64,000 nucleotides of DNA from an uncultured Prevotella sp. (GTDB lineage Bacteria > Bacteroidota > Bacteroidia > Bacteroidales > Bacteroidaceae), in NCBI GenBank assembly GCA_900551055.1, contig URUK01000008.1:26752-90751 (forward strand), read 5' to 3'. Position 1 is the stretch's first letter. Every line of letters starts with the position of its first letter. The translations under genes and the position numbers were made by a program. Of the stretch, positions 17,540-25,590 are shown piece by piece. The notes beneath the pieces are model-generated. The model had not been told where the DNA came from and ran no database searches. It saw nothing but the letters and a program-made list of their open reading frames with translations.

Positions 17540-18778
17540 TCATTCTTCAATCTTCACTTCCACTGGATTTTCAACATCCTCTTTCCATTCTTTCAGGAAG
17601 GTAAACCAGTCGTCGGCGTTATGGTAGCCGAAAGTCTCGTTGTCGCTGCTGAACGTTATCAGGTAATGTAGCTCTCCGTTGCCGGGACTTACCACAAAGG
17701 CGTAATTGTCTTTGTTGGCCGGTTCCTCGCTTACTATGTATTTTTCGGGAATGTATATGCCCAGTCCTACAGTCTCGCGCCTGTGTCCCACGCTGTCTTT
17801 TGCCGATACAGGCCAGTCTGTGCCCCAGCATCCGCGCAGCCCTTGTTTGTCAGAAAATTCGGTGGAGTTCTTTACGTTGATGAAGCCAGTAGCCAGCATA
17901 AGGTCTTGTTCGGACTTTTCTATTTTCACGTCTACGTTGCATTCGCGTCTCCCGGCATACAGTGTGTACAGTGTAGACATGTTCACAGGCTTGGCGTTTG
18001 GGGCTTCGGTCTGCGGAGTCCAGCCTTTGTCTTTCACTTCGACAATTGTGCGTACCGGGCCGCGCGCTATTATCTTCTGGCTTCTTTTCTCCACGTCATT
18101 GAGCATTGTTGGCTCGTGGCCGTCCCATCCGCGGAGCGTCCCAAGTCCAAGCGTCGAGCCTACCCACAATACGTCGTCGCCGTACATGGCCGATTTCTGC
18201 TCTTTGTCGGGGTAGAACTGAGTTTCTTTCAGTTCCAGCTGTTTTTTGTATTTGCCGTAAATGTCTACGGTCTGGCGGTGGTCGAAGTATATTCTGTAAG
18301 CCACCATGTCGTTTTCAAATGCGGCTCCGTGGTGGTGCAGCTGCCAGTACGGGTTCGTTCCATTGTCTACTGTCAGTTCTGATATGTATAGGTTCTGCTT
18401 GTTTTCCGATTTGATTTTCTTGTTTTTGAGCAGCATTTCGACATAAACCTGTGGCTCGTATTCTCTTGGGCTGCCGGTATCGTATAACGTAACGCTGAAC
18501 TTGCGTGACGATTTGCCGTTCACGTCAGTGATGAAGCAAAGTTCGTCCATGTGTCCGTCTTGATTTATGTCGTCAAGCTGGCATGGAATCTCTCTGCCGT
18601 CTGTAATGACCAAAGCCGATTTGACATCCATGCCGAAATCGTCGAGCGACATTACCACCGGCGTGTTGGCTTTTGCCTTTGCATGGCTGTTGGTTACTGT
18701 TACGTTGAATGTCTTTTGCGCCAGAATGGAAGTTGTGGCGCATAATGCTATAATGCTGGCAATTAGCTTTTTATCCAT
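17540..18778 (-). CDS. DUF4861 secreted protein
   Basis: A 412-residue exported protein. A signal peptide (basic start, hydrophobic core, cleavage after LAQ near residue 20) precedes the mature KTFNVTVTNSHAK. The strands DGREIPCQLDDINQDGHMDEL, read as two pieces DGREIPCQLDD and NQDGHMDEL, and later HHHGAAFENDMVAYRIYFD and ILARGP-like IIARGPVRTIVEV are typical of the DUF4861 family. Such proteins often lie near pectin and uronate genes in Bacteroidetes, which fits the hexuronate genes on either side of this locus. No enzyme activity is established. It is upstream of tamB on the same strand and may be co-transcribed. Confidence 0.85.
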   Translation of the reverse strand: MDKKLIASIIALCATTSILAQKTFNVTVTNSHAKAKANTPVVMSLDDFGMDVKSALVITDGREIPCQLDDINQDGHMDELCFITDVNGKSSRKFSVTLYDTGSPREYEPQVYVEMLLKNKKIKSENKQNLYISELTVDNGTNPYWQLHHHGAAFENDMVAYRIYFDHRQTVDIYGKYKKQLELKETQFYPDKEQKSAMYGDDVLWVGSTLGLGTLRGWDGHEPTMLNDVEKRSQKIIARGPVRTIVEVKDKGWTPQTEAPNAKPVNMSTLYTLYAGRRECNVDVKIEKSEQDLMLATGFINVKNSTEFSDKQGLRGCWGTDWPVSAKDSVGHRRETVGLGIYIPEKYIVSEEPANKDNYAFVVSPGNGELHYLITFSSDNETFGYHNADDWFTFLKEWKEDVENPVEVKIEE

Positions 18779-18843
18779 ACAGTATTAAAGTTTTGATTTA
18801 TTATAAGTAGAATTGCTGTTCCATAGGTTTTATTATTGCCTTG

Positions 18844-18851
18844 CAAATGTA
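18844..18851 (-). promoter_or_regulatory. -7 box for the DUF4861-tamB transcript
   Basis: On the minus strand this reads TACATTTG, matching TAnnTTTG, 66 bp upstream of the DUF4861 start at 18778. Confidence 0.5.
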
Positions 18852-19158
18852 ATAATAAAAAACGGAAAACTTGGCCGTTGGCCTTGGTTTTTTGCGCTTG
18901 TGGCTTTTGTTTGGTGCTGGTTGGTGGATGTATATGCCTTTGCCGGTTGTATCGGCGTGCGTTTGCAAAATGTAAGCGGTTTTGCCTGAAACGCGACATG
19001 TTGATTTTGCTTGACGCTGTATAGCGGCCTTGCTGTGGAATTTTTATACTTCGGACGGATTTATGCGCCTTTTAGTGTGTGCACTTTTATATGTCTGAAT
19101 ATGAGTGCATTATGGATGTCCGACGGTTAAACGTGCAATGAATATTGGCTGTCTTGTG

Positions 19159-19335
19159 CCTTAATTTAGGTTCCTATGTGGCAAAAAGACCGTCTTTTGA
19201 AGGGTTGTTGACCGTTGTTTCTTATCTGTTTGGCACTCTTTTGCTGGCTAAAAGGCCATGTCTTGCATTCCATTTAACGGTGTTTTGTCATTGCGTAGAT
19301 GTTAATCTGGCATGCAAGAGGTTGTTTTTTGCCGT
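19159..19335 (+). repeat. 22-nt-period intergenic array 3 (longest)
   Basis: Seven units start at 19181, 19203, 19225, 19247, 19269, 19291 and 19314. All are 22 nt except the sixth, which is 23. A degenerate extra unit may precede at 19159. Cores such as GCAAAAAGACCGTCTTTTG and CTAAAAGGCCATGTCTTGC are clear; units 2, 5 and 6 are more eroded. It fills the centre of the 790-bp gap between the divergent DUF4861 and DUF2867 genes. I see nothing definite in 18852-19158. Confidence 0.65.
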
Positions 19336-19383
19336 CAGAATATCTGTTTTAATCAGTTTCAGGGAAACTTCCAAATTGTCAAA

Positions 19384-19527
19384 ATGCAATATGAAACGGC
19401 TTTGCTCCTTTCATTCTGTTTGTTGTTTTTGCATGTGGATGCGGTGCTTGGAATGTCGCATGGCAAGGCTACATACAGCCTGTTGGCTTTCGGTTTTATG
19501 GCGTTTTCTTATTATTTCTTTGCCTAA
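19384..19527 (+). CDS. Possible 47-residue membrane microprotein
   Basis: An ATG at 19384 opens 47 codons with two hydrophobic stretches (about 5-22 and 30-46) joined by a short polar loop GMSHGKATYS. There is no recognisable family and no clear ribosome-binding site. It is just downstream of the 22-nt array, and its end overlaps the region where the promoter of the next gene begins. It could equally be a chance reading frame. Confidence 0.25.
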   Translation: MQYETALLLSFCLLFLHVDAVLGMSHGKATYSLLAFGFMAFSYYFFA

Positions 19528-19550
19528 CTCGTTGAATATCCTTATCTTCG
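19519..19550 (+). promoter_or_regulatory. Probable promoter of the DUF2867 gene
   Basis: TTTG (19519-19522), a 20-nt spacer and TATCTTCG (19543-19550), with one mismatch to TAnnTTTG, lie 20 bp before the start at 19570. The implied leader is very short. Confidence 0.45.
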
Positions 19551-19569
19551 CGGATATAATTGTACTGTA

Positions 19570-20031
19570 ATGAAAAAGTTGATTGGCAAATACCGCCCTG
19601 CGGACTACGAAGATTGCTTCAGCCGGACATTAATCGTGGGTGAGCTGATGAAGCCAAGAGATTTGCTGGAGCTTGTATTTGTCAGGTATCCGGAACCTGT
19701 GTCATGGCTAATGAAACTCAGGAACGCATTTGTAAAGCCTTTCGGTCTTAAAGCCGGTGGTGGTTTTGCGGATATGGTGATTGAGGAAAATGAAACGGAA
19801 CTGGTTATGGGTAAACGGGACAAGCATCTCGATTTTTACATTGTATTGGAATGTGAGCCTCCGTTGCAGGGCAGGCAATGCGTCAGCATCTCGACGCTCG
19901 TAAATTATAACAACTGCTTAGGCAGGATTTATTTCTTTGTCATCCGCCTGTTTCATGTCGCCATAGTCAAGAGCCTGGCTGTACGGGCCGCAAGAATATG
20001 GAGCAGGGAACACGGTGAAAAATATTCATAA
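19570..20031 (+). CDS. DUF2867 family protein
   Basis: A 153-residue soluble protein. The pattern DYEDCFSRTLIVGELMKPRDL near the N-terminus (shown here as DYEDCFSRTL then MKPRDLLE), VSWLMKLRN, and the C-terminal NCLGRIYFFVIRLFHVAIVK match the DUF2867 family, which has a SRPBCC-like small-molecule-binding layout. Function is unknown. It is monocistronic: the next gene, kdgK, has its own promoter 120 bp downstream. Confidence 0.8.
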   Translation: MKKLIGKYRPADYEDCFSRTLIVGELMKPRDLLELVFVRYPEPVSWLMKLRNAFVKPFGLKAGGGFADMVIEENETELVMGKRDKHLDFYIVLECEPPLQGRQCVSISTLVNYNNCLGRIYFFVIRLFHVAIVKSLAVRAARIWSREHGEKYS

Positions 20032-20130
20032 ACAATATGTTGCAAAAGGTGTGGAAGAAGCCGGATACCGGCCTGTCAAAGTCCGGCAAATTGTATTTTC
20101 TGTAAAATTAATGCGTTTTTTCCGGTTTTA

Positions 20131-20162
20131 TTTGTTCATAACCGATTTAAGTATTAAATTTG
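20131..20162 (+). promoter_or_regulatory. Promoter of kdgK
   Basis: TTTG (20131-20134), a 20-nt spacer and TAAATTTG (20155-20162) fit the Bacteroidetes promoter well. The start codon is 62 bp downstream. Confidence 0.7.
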
Positions 20163-20223
20163 TGTGCTAAAAAACAAATCAATAAATCTATAAACATTCA
20201 AAAATCTAAAAAAGACTAAGAAC

Positions 20224-21249
20224 ATGGCAAAAGTAGTGACATTGGGCGAGATAATGCTCCGCCTTTCATCCCCCGGACAGAAAAGGTTTGTACAGAGCGA
20301 TGTGTTCGATGTGGTATACGGCGGCGGAGAGGCCAACGTGGCAGTAAGTTTGGCAAACTATGGGCACGAGGCTTGCTTCGTGACAAAGTTGCCGAAGCAT
20401 GAGATAGGCCAGTGTGCAGTGAACGCATTGCGTCGCTACGGCGTTGATACGCGCTACATTGCGCGCGGCGGCGACCGTGTAGGCATATACTATCTTGAGA
20501 GCGGAGCGTGCATGCGCCCGTCAAAGGTTATTTATGACCGTGCGCACAGCGCCATCGCCGAGGCCGACCCTGCAGACTTCGACTTCGACGCTATAATGGA
20601 AGGCGCGCAGTGGTTCCACTGGAGCGGCATTACTCCGGCGATAAGCGACAAGGCGGCAGAGCTGACACGCCTGGCATGCGAGGCTGCAAAGCGTCACGGC
20701 GTGACTGTCAGCGTTGACCTTAACTTCCGCAAGAAGCTGTGGACTCCTGAGAAGGCGCAGAGCATAATGAAGCCTTTGATGAAATATGTTGACGTCTGCA
20801 TCGGCAACGAAGAGGACGCGCAGCTGTGCCTCGGCTTCAAACCCGAAGCCGACGTAGAGGGCGGAAAGACTGACGCCGAGGGCTATTACGGAATATTCAA
20901 GGGCATGATGCAGGAGTTCGGCTTCAAGTATGTGGTGTCAACCCTGCGTGAGTCGCTCTCTGCAAGCCACAATGGCTGGAAGGCGCTTATCTATGACGGC
21001 AAGGAGTTCTATCATAGCAAGCGTTACGACATACTGCCTATTATTGACCGCGTAGGCGGCGGCGACTCGTTCTCAGGCGGCCTTATCCACGGCTTGCTGA
21101 CATATCCGGGTGACCAGGGCAAGGCTCTTGAGTTTGCTGTTGCGGCTTCGGCTTTGAAGCATACCATACCGGGCGACTTCAACTTGGTTTCTACAGCCGA
21201 GGTTGAGAACCTTGCCGGAGGCGACGCTTCGGGCCGTGTGCAGAGATAA
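20224..21249 (+). CDS. kdgK: 2-dehydro-3-deoxygluconokinase (KDG kinase)
   Basis: A 341-residue PfkB-family sugar kinase that phosphorylates KDG to KDPG with ATP. N-terminal signatures are GEIMLRLSSPG and GGGEANVAVSLANYG; the ATP and catalytic motif DRVGGGDSFSGGLIHGLL is near residues 278-295, with the Asp of GGGDS as catalytic base. Its substrate is the UxuA product. The following kdgA uses its product, so the pair forms the lower hexuronate pathway. The GC content here is visibly higher than in neighbouring genes such as the sensor kinase. Confidence 0.95.
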   Translation: MAKVVTLGEIMLRLSSPGQKRFVQSDVFDVVYGGGEANVAVSLANYGHEACFVTKLPKHEIGQCAVNALRRYGVDTRYIARGGDRVGIYYLESGACMRPSKVIYDRAHSAIAEADPADFDFDAIMEGAQWFHWSGITPAISDKAAELTRLACEAAKRHGVTVSVDLNFRKKLWTPEKAQSIMKPLMKYVDVCIGNEEDAQLCLGFKPEADVEGGKTDAEGYYGIFKGMMQEFGFKYVVSTLRESLSASHNGWKALIYDGKEFYHSKRYDILPIIDRVGGGDSFSGGLIHGLLTYPGDQGKALEFAVAASALKHTIPGDFNLVSTAEVENLAGGDASGRVQR

Positions 21250-21259
21250 CGGTGTTGTT

Positions 21260-21406
21260 ATGGCGCGATATGAATATAAGGTAAAATGTTTTTTGTCCAA
21301 CGAGGAGAAGGGTATAAACAAATTGGCAGACGAGGTATGGGAGCTTGTGTGCTCCTATTGCCTCGGGCTGTATTTGGTGTTTAAACGTGAAAAAGTAAAT
21401 AATTGA
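21260..21406 (+). CDS. DUF4177-like microprotein between kdgK and kdgA
   Basis: A 48-residue frame starting with ATG at 21260, 10 bp after the kdgK stop, and ending 4 bp before kdgA. The sequence begins MARYEYKVKC, has an acidic/Leu-rich helix with NKLADEVWELVC and ends LYLVFKRE, the layout of DUF4177 proteins (N-terminal YEYKV strand, E-x-WELV, C-terminal FKR strand). Tight spacing on both sides supports translation as part of the operon. Its function is unknown; it could be a small regulator of either enzyme. Confidence 0.65.
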   Translation: MARYEYKVKCFLSNEEKGINKLADEVWELVCSYCLGLYLVFKREKVNN

Positions 21407-21410
21407 TAAA

Positions 21411-22079
21411 ATGGCAAGATTTGATAAGATAGCCGTGTTGAGCAAGATGGGCGCAACCGGCATGGTGCCTGTGTTTTACCACAAGGACGTTGAGATTGCT
21501 AAGAAAGTTGTAAAGGCTTGCTATGACGGTGGCGTGCGCGCCTTCGAGTTTACCAACCGCGGCGATTTCGCTCACGAGGTATTCGGCGAGGTGGTTAAGT
21601 TCGCAGCCAAAGAGTGCCCCGAACTGGCGCTCGGCGTAGGCTCTGTTGTCGATGCCGCTACGGCTGCTTTGTACATCCAGCTTGGCGCTAACTTCGTTGT
21701 CGGCCCGTTGTATAATCCAGACATCGCCACTGTTTGCAACCGCCGACTGATACCTTACACTCCAGGATGCGGCAGTGTGTCGGAGATTGGTTTCGCACAA
21801 GAGAAGGGATGCGACCTTTGCAAGGTGTTCCCCGGTGACGTGCTCGGCCCGAAGCTTGTTAAAGGACTGCTCGCTCCTATGCCTTGGTCGAAGTTGATGG
21901 TTACCGGTGGCGTGTCACCCGACGAGGAGAACCTCACCTCTTGGTTCAAGGCCGGCGTGTTCTGCGTTGGCATGGGCTCAAAACTGTTCCCGAAAGATGT
22001 CGTTGCGGCAGGCGACTGGCAGGCCATAACAGACAAGTGCAAGGAGGCGTTGGGATACATTGCCAAGGCACGCGGATAA
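21411..22079 (+). CDS. kdgA: 2-dehydro-3-deoxyphosphogluconate aldolase (KDPG/KHG aldolase)
   Basis: A 222-residue class I aldolase that splits KDPG into pyruvate and glyceraldehyde-3-phosphate. The Schiff-base lysine is K138 in CKVFPGD; the catalytic Glu is E46 in FEFTNRG with R50 binding the carboxylate; the phosphate site is VTGGVSP. The length is typical for the Bacteroidetes version. It is the third gene of the kdgK operon. A terminator-like hairpin starts 14 bp after its stop codon but lies inside the next gene's reading frame. Confidence 0.95.
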   Translation: MARFDKIAVLSKMGATGMVPVFYHKDVEIAKKVVKACYDGGVRAFEFTNRGDFAHEVFGEVVKFAAKECPELALGVGSVVDAATAALYIQLGANFVVGPLYNPDIATVCNRRLIPYTPGCGSVSEIGFAQEKGCDLCKVFPGDVLGPKLVKGLLAPMPWSKLMVTGGVSPDEENLTSWFKAGVFCVGMGSKLFPKDVVAAGDWQAITDKCKEALGYIAKARG

Positions 22080-25000
22080 CATACATGTAAGCAAAGGCTC
22101 AATAGTGCTCGTATGCCTATTGGGCCTTTTTTTCTTTTCGGCTTGTGCCCCGTCAGGCGATGCCGGGGCAGACAGGCTGAACACATTGTCGTACGCTTAT
22201 CATTATCGCAATCTTGACTCTGTTAGAAATTTTGCGTTGAAGGCATTGGCTGCCTCCGGGGATTATCCTACGGGAAAGGCCGAGGCGTACAACAACCTTG
22301 CATTCGCTGACATAGCGGCGATGGATTATGCGCTGGCGCGTGCGCGGCTTGACAGTGTGGCTATGTTGACAGACAACCAGCTGGAACTGCTTGTTGCCGA
22401 CATACAAAACATGCGCTTGTGCCAAAGAGAGTCGAGAAACAAGGACTTTTATGATTGTAGGGAGCGTGCTGTAAGGCGGATGAAGCGCATAGATGAAGAG
22501 GCCGGTGTTATGACCGAACGGCAGAAGGCGCGCTATGTGTATGCTAAGACCGAATACAGGATAGTCTGCTCAACGTATTTTTATTATGTCGGCCTTGCCG
22601 GACAGTCGGCCAAGGCCATGTCGCATATCGAGCCTTCAGGTGGCATACAGGCTGACACTGCGCAGTATGCAGCCTATTTGTATCAGATTGGCAGCGGCGG
22701 TATAATAAGTGGTAAGCCTCGGAGTGAGATTTGGAGGGTGGAGTTCGAATGCCTTGTCAAGTGCTATTTGTTGGCGGAACGTAGCGGCATGGTATATTGG
22801 CAGGCTAATTCGTTGCAGTCGATAAGCGAGCATTTGCTCGATGCTGATGAAGGCTACATGACGGACGGAATAAAAGCAGCCCTGACTTATCTTGACGAAG
22901 ACGGTATGCCAGACAGTCTGTTTGCCGGTTATTTGGCGCAGAAGGCACTTGGGTTGTTCGAGGAATACGGTGATGTGTATCAGACGGCGGGTGCGTACAG
23001 GACATTGTCGCAATGCTATTTTGCACTTGGTGATTACCGGTCGGCGCTGATATGTTTGGAAAATGCCTTGTATAATGACAAGGCTATAGAGAAAGCTCCT
23101 GCACTTGTGGAAAGCATACGTGAATGTCTGAGCATTGTTTATTCGGCTCTTGGTGACAAGAACAACAGCGATATCAACCGCAATGCATATCTTGACATAC
23201 AAGAATTTACCAGGCAGGACCGTCAGCTTGAGGCGCGTGCGGAACGTCTTGACCGTATTTCCGCACAGTTAAACGTGCTTATGGCGGCCGTCCTTGTATT
23301 GGCAGGCGTGGTTCTGACACTCTTGTTTGTATTTAACAAAAGAAGAAAACGTAACGGCGAAACTGATTACACGGTAAGTCTGCTTGCCCCGTTGAGGGAA
23401 TGGCATGAGGAGCGTGCAGCCATGATGTCAGGTCTTGATGAAAGGCTTGAGATTGCAAACGAACAGTTGCAGTTGAAGCGGTTACAATTGGAAAAAGACA
23501 AGAGGAGAAGTCTTGATAACAAGGCCAAGGCATTTATCGTGGACAATGTTGTGCCCTATATCGACCGTATGATAAATGAAGTGGCGAGGTTGAAAGCAGG
23601 GAACGAATCCGAAGACGTGCGACGTGAGCGTTGGGCATACATGTCGGAGCTTGTGGAAAGGATAAGCGAATACAACACGGTGCTTACGTATTGGATTCAG
23701 CTGCAGCAGGGGCAGTTAAGTTTGCACATAGAAAGTTTTAGGTTGCAGGAGGTTTTTTCTGTCCTTGCAAAGTCAGGAATGTCATTTAGTTTGAAGGGTG
23801 TTGGTTTTGATGTCAAACCTACAGACTCCGTGGTGAAGGCGGACAAGGCTCTGACTTTATTCATGCTGAATACTCTTGCTGACAATGCCCGTAAATTTAC
23901 TCCGAATGGAGGTTTGGTGACAGTATATGCGGAAGATGCCGGCAGTTATGTTGAAATATCGGTAAAAGACACAGGGTGTGGGATGGCTGAGGACGAACTT
24001 TCTGGAATATTCAGCCGTAAGGTTCGTAATGGACACGGTTTTGGTTTAATGAATTGCAAGGGAATAATTGACAAATATAAGAAGATAAGTCAGATATTCA
24101 ATGTATGCGGATTGTTTGTCGAGAGTGTCAAAGGCAGTGGTAGCCGTTTTTACTTCAGGCTTCCGTATGGTGTGCTGCGTGGCATATTGTTGCTTATGCT
24201 GTGTTTGTTTGCCGGCAAGGATGTTTCTGCTTCGAATGACAGAAAAGCTGTGTTGTTGAATAAAGCCGACGAATATGCCGATTCTGCATATTATTGCAAT
24301 ATAGAAGGACGTTATGAAGAGACGCTTGAGTTTGCAGATTCCGCACGGTTGTGTTTGAATGAGTACTATAGGACAATAAAACCTGGAGATGATTGTCTGA
24401 TGTCGGGATGTGATGATGGTAGGAATATTCCGGCGGAAATACGCTGGTTCAATGAAGGAATAGATACTGATTATGACATAATCCTTGACATTCGCAATGA
24501 GGGCGCTGTGGCCGCCTTGGCTTTGCACCGATGGGACTTATATGAGTATAATAATAGGATTTACACACGATTGTTCAAGGAACGTTCTGCAGATAAGGGA
24601 CTTGAAGGTTATTGTCTTGCGGTGCAGTCGGCAAGCACAAACAAAACCGCTGCAATTGTTGTAATTGTGCTGCTGGTTATTGCCGTTGTGTTTGTGTATT
24701 ATTTTCTTTATTATCGCCATGTTTTGTATCTGCGGTTGTGTGAGGAATGTGTGGGGAATGTAGTAGGTGTGTTACATGCAGATATTTCAGATGAAGAGAA
24801 ACTGCGTTTGATCGGGAATATTGATGTATTGAAAATATCTGACGAGTTAAAAGGTGCGGTGGATATGATTAAAGAGGAATTGCGATGTTCTTTGGAGCTT
24901 GGCGAGGCGAAGATTGAGACAATTGAAGCGGCGGAAGACGAGTTGAATCGTGTGATGTATGAAGATGAAAAGCTGTATGTTCGCAACAACGTAATAGACA

Positions 25001-25557
25001 ACAGTTTGAGTGCTTTGAAACATGAAACAATGTATTACCCATCACGTATAGGCCATTTGGTGGACGAGGATATAAGGAATATCGATGCGGTTAGTGAGGT
25101 TTTGGAATATTATAAAGAATTGTATTCCATATTGTGCGAGCAGGTAAGACGTCAGTCGGAGGCCATAACTTTCGAGTGCAGACCGGTACAGTTAAGGGAG
25201 TTTCTGGGCGTAGATGAATGTGTGTTGGGTGATAAAACCCTTGTGGTTTATTTGTTTGAAGTGTTGAAAAAACAGTGTGGATGTTTGTTTTCTTCCATAC
25301 AGGTGTCTCCTGAAGATTCAAAATATGTGATACTTGAGTTTTCAGGACGATGTTCCGGACAAATGGAGAAACAATGCCAAGATTCGTTTGCCCCACAAGT
25401 TGGGAATATTCCGTTTATGATATGTCGCCAGATAATGCGCGAGATTGCGGAACATGCCAATCGCCATGGATGTGGAATTACGGTTGATCGATCTGACGGC
25501 GAAATGCTTGTTGTCCGATTGTTGTTCGCACGTGTAGAGAATGTCATGAGAACATGA
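22060..25557 (+). CDS. Large two-part sensor histidine kinase (DUF5112/DUF5113-like)
   Basis: An 1165-residue membrane sensor. A signal peptide with lipobox FSAC (Cys29 from the TTG at 22060) precedes a TPR-like helical region (about 35-390), membrane segment 1 (405-428), a coiled coil and an HATPase_c domain with N box LADNARKFTPNGG (about 604-616), G1 DTGCGM and G2 GHGFGLMNCKG. A second hydrophobic stretch (708-722), a second external segment, a membrane helix (864-885) and a C-terminal region with LKHETMYYPSRI (His988) follow. The start is uncertain: the TTG overlaps kdgA by 20 bp and is preceded by AAGGAGG, and GTG at 22105 is possible. It pairs with the response regulator downstream. Confidence 0.85.
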   Translation: MPRHADNIHVSKGSIVLVCLLGLFFFSACAPSGDAGADRLNTLSYAYHYRNLDSVRNFALKALAASGDYPTGKAEAYNNLAFADIAAMDYALARARLDSVAMLTDNQLELLVADIQNMRLCQRESRNKDFYDCRERAVRRMKRIDEEAGVMTERQKARYVYAKTEYRIVCSTYFYYVGLAGQSAKAMSHIEPSGGIQADTAQYAAYLYQIGSGGIISGKPRSEIWRVEFECLVKCYLLAERSGMVYWQANSLQSISEHLLDADEGYMTDGIKAALTYLDEDGMPDSLFAGYLAQKALGLFEEYGDVYQTAGAYRTLSQCYFALGDYRSALICLENALYNDKAIEKAPALVESIRECLSIVYSALGDKNNSDINRNAYLDIQEFTRQDRQLEARAERLDRISAQLNVLMAAVLVLAGVVLTLLFVFNKRRKRNGETDYTVSLLAPLREWHEERAAMMSGLDERLEIANEQLQLKRLQLEKDKRRSLDNKAKAFIVDNVVPYIDRMINEVARLKAGNESEDVRRERWAYMSELVERISEYNTVLTYWIQLQQGQLSLHIESFRLQEVFSVLAKSGMSFSLKGVGFDVKPTDSVVKADKALTLFMLNTLADNARKFTPNGGLVTVYAEDAGSYVEISVKDTGCGMAEDELSGIFSRKVRNGHGFGLMNCKGIIDKYKKISQIFNVCGLFVESVKGSGSRFYFRLPYGVLRGILLLMLCLFAGKDVSASNDRKAVLLNKADEYADSAYYCNIEGRYEETLEFADSARLCLNEYYRTIKPGDDCLMSGCDDGRNIPAEIRWFNEGIDTDYDIILDIRNEGAVAALALHRWDLYEYNNRIYTRLFKERSADKGLEGYCLAVQSASTNKTAAIVVIVLLVIAVVFVYYFLYYRHVLYLRLCEECVGNVVGVLHADISDEEKLRLIGNIDVLKISDELKGAVDMIKEELRCSLELGEAKIETIEAAEDELNRVMYEDEKLYVRNNVIDNSLSALKHETMYYPSRIGHLVDEDIRNIDAVSEVLEYYKELYSILCEQVRRQSEAITFECRPVQLREFLGVDECVLGDKTLVVYLFEVLKKQCGCLFSSIQVSPEDSKYVILEFSGRCSGQMEKQCQDSFAPQVGNIPFMICRQIMREIAEHANRHGCGITVDRSDGEMLVVRLLFARVENVMRT
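22094..22134 (+). terminator. Intrinsic terminator of the kdgK-kdgA operon, inside the sensor gene's signal-peptide codons
   Basis: AAGGCTCAATA (22094-22104) pairs with TATTGGGCCTT (22118-22128) with one G-U, enclosing a 13-nt loop, and runs into seven T from 22127. By sequence it is a strong intrinsic terminator. It also encodes the hydrophobic core of the sensor's lipoprotein signal (LLGLFFF), so it may be a conditional attenuator instead. Confidence 0.55.
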
Positions 25558-25590
25558 ACCAATAATTGTATTACATTATTATTTGGATAT

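Noticed and set aside
19145..19570. 141-codon frame through array 3
   Set aside because: It runs across the 22-nt repeats and the DUF2867 promoter and is Cys-rich with no family resemblance.
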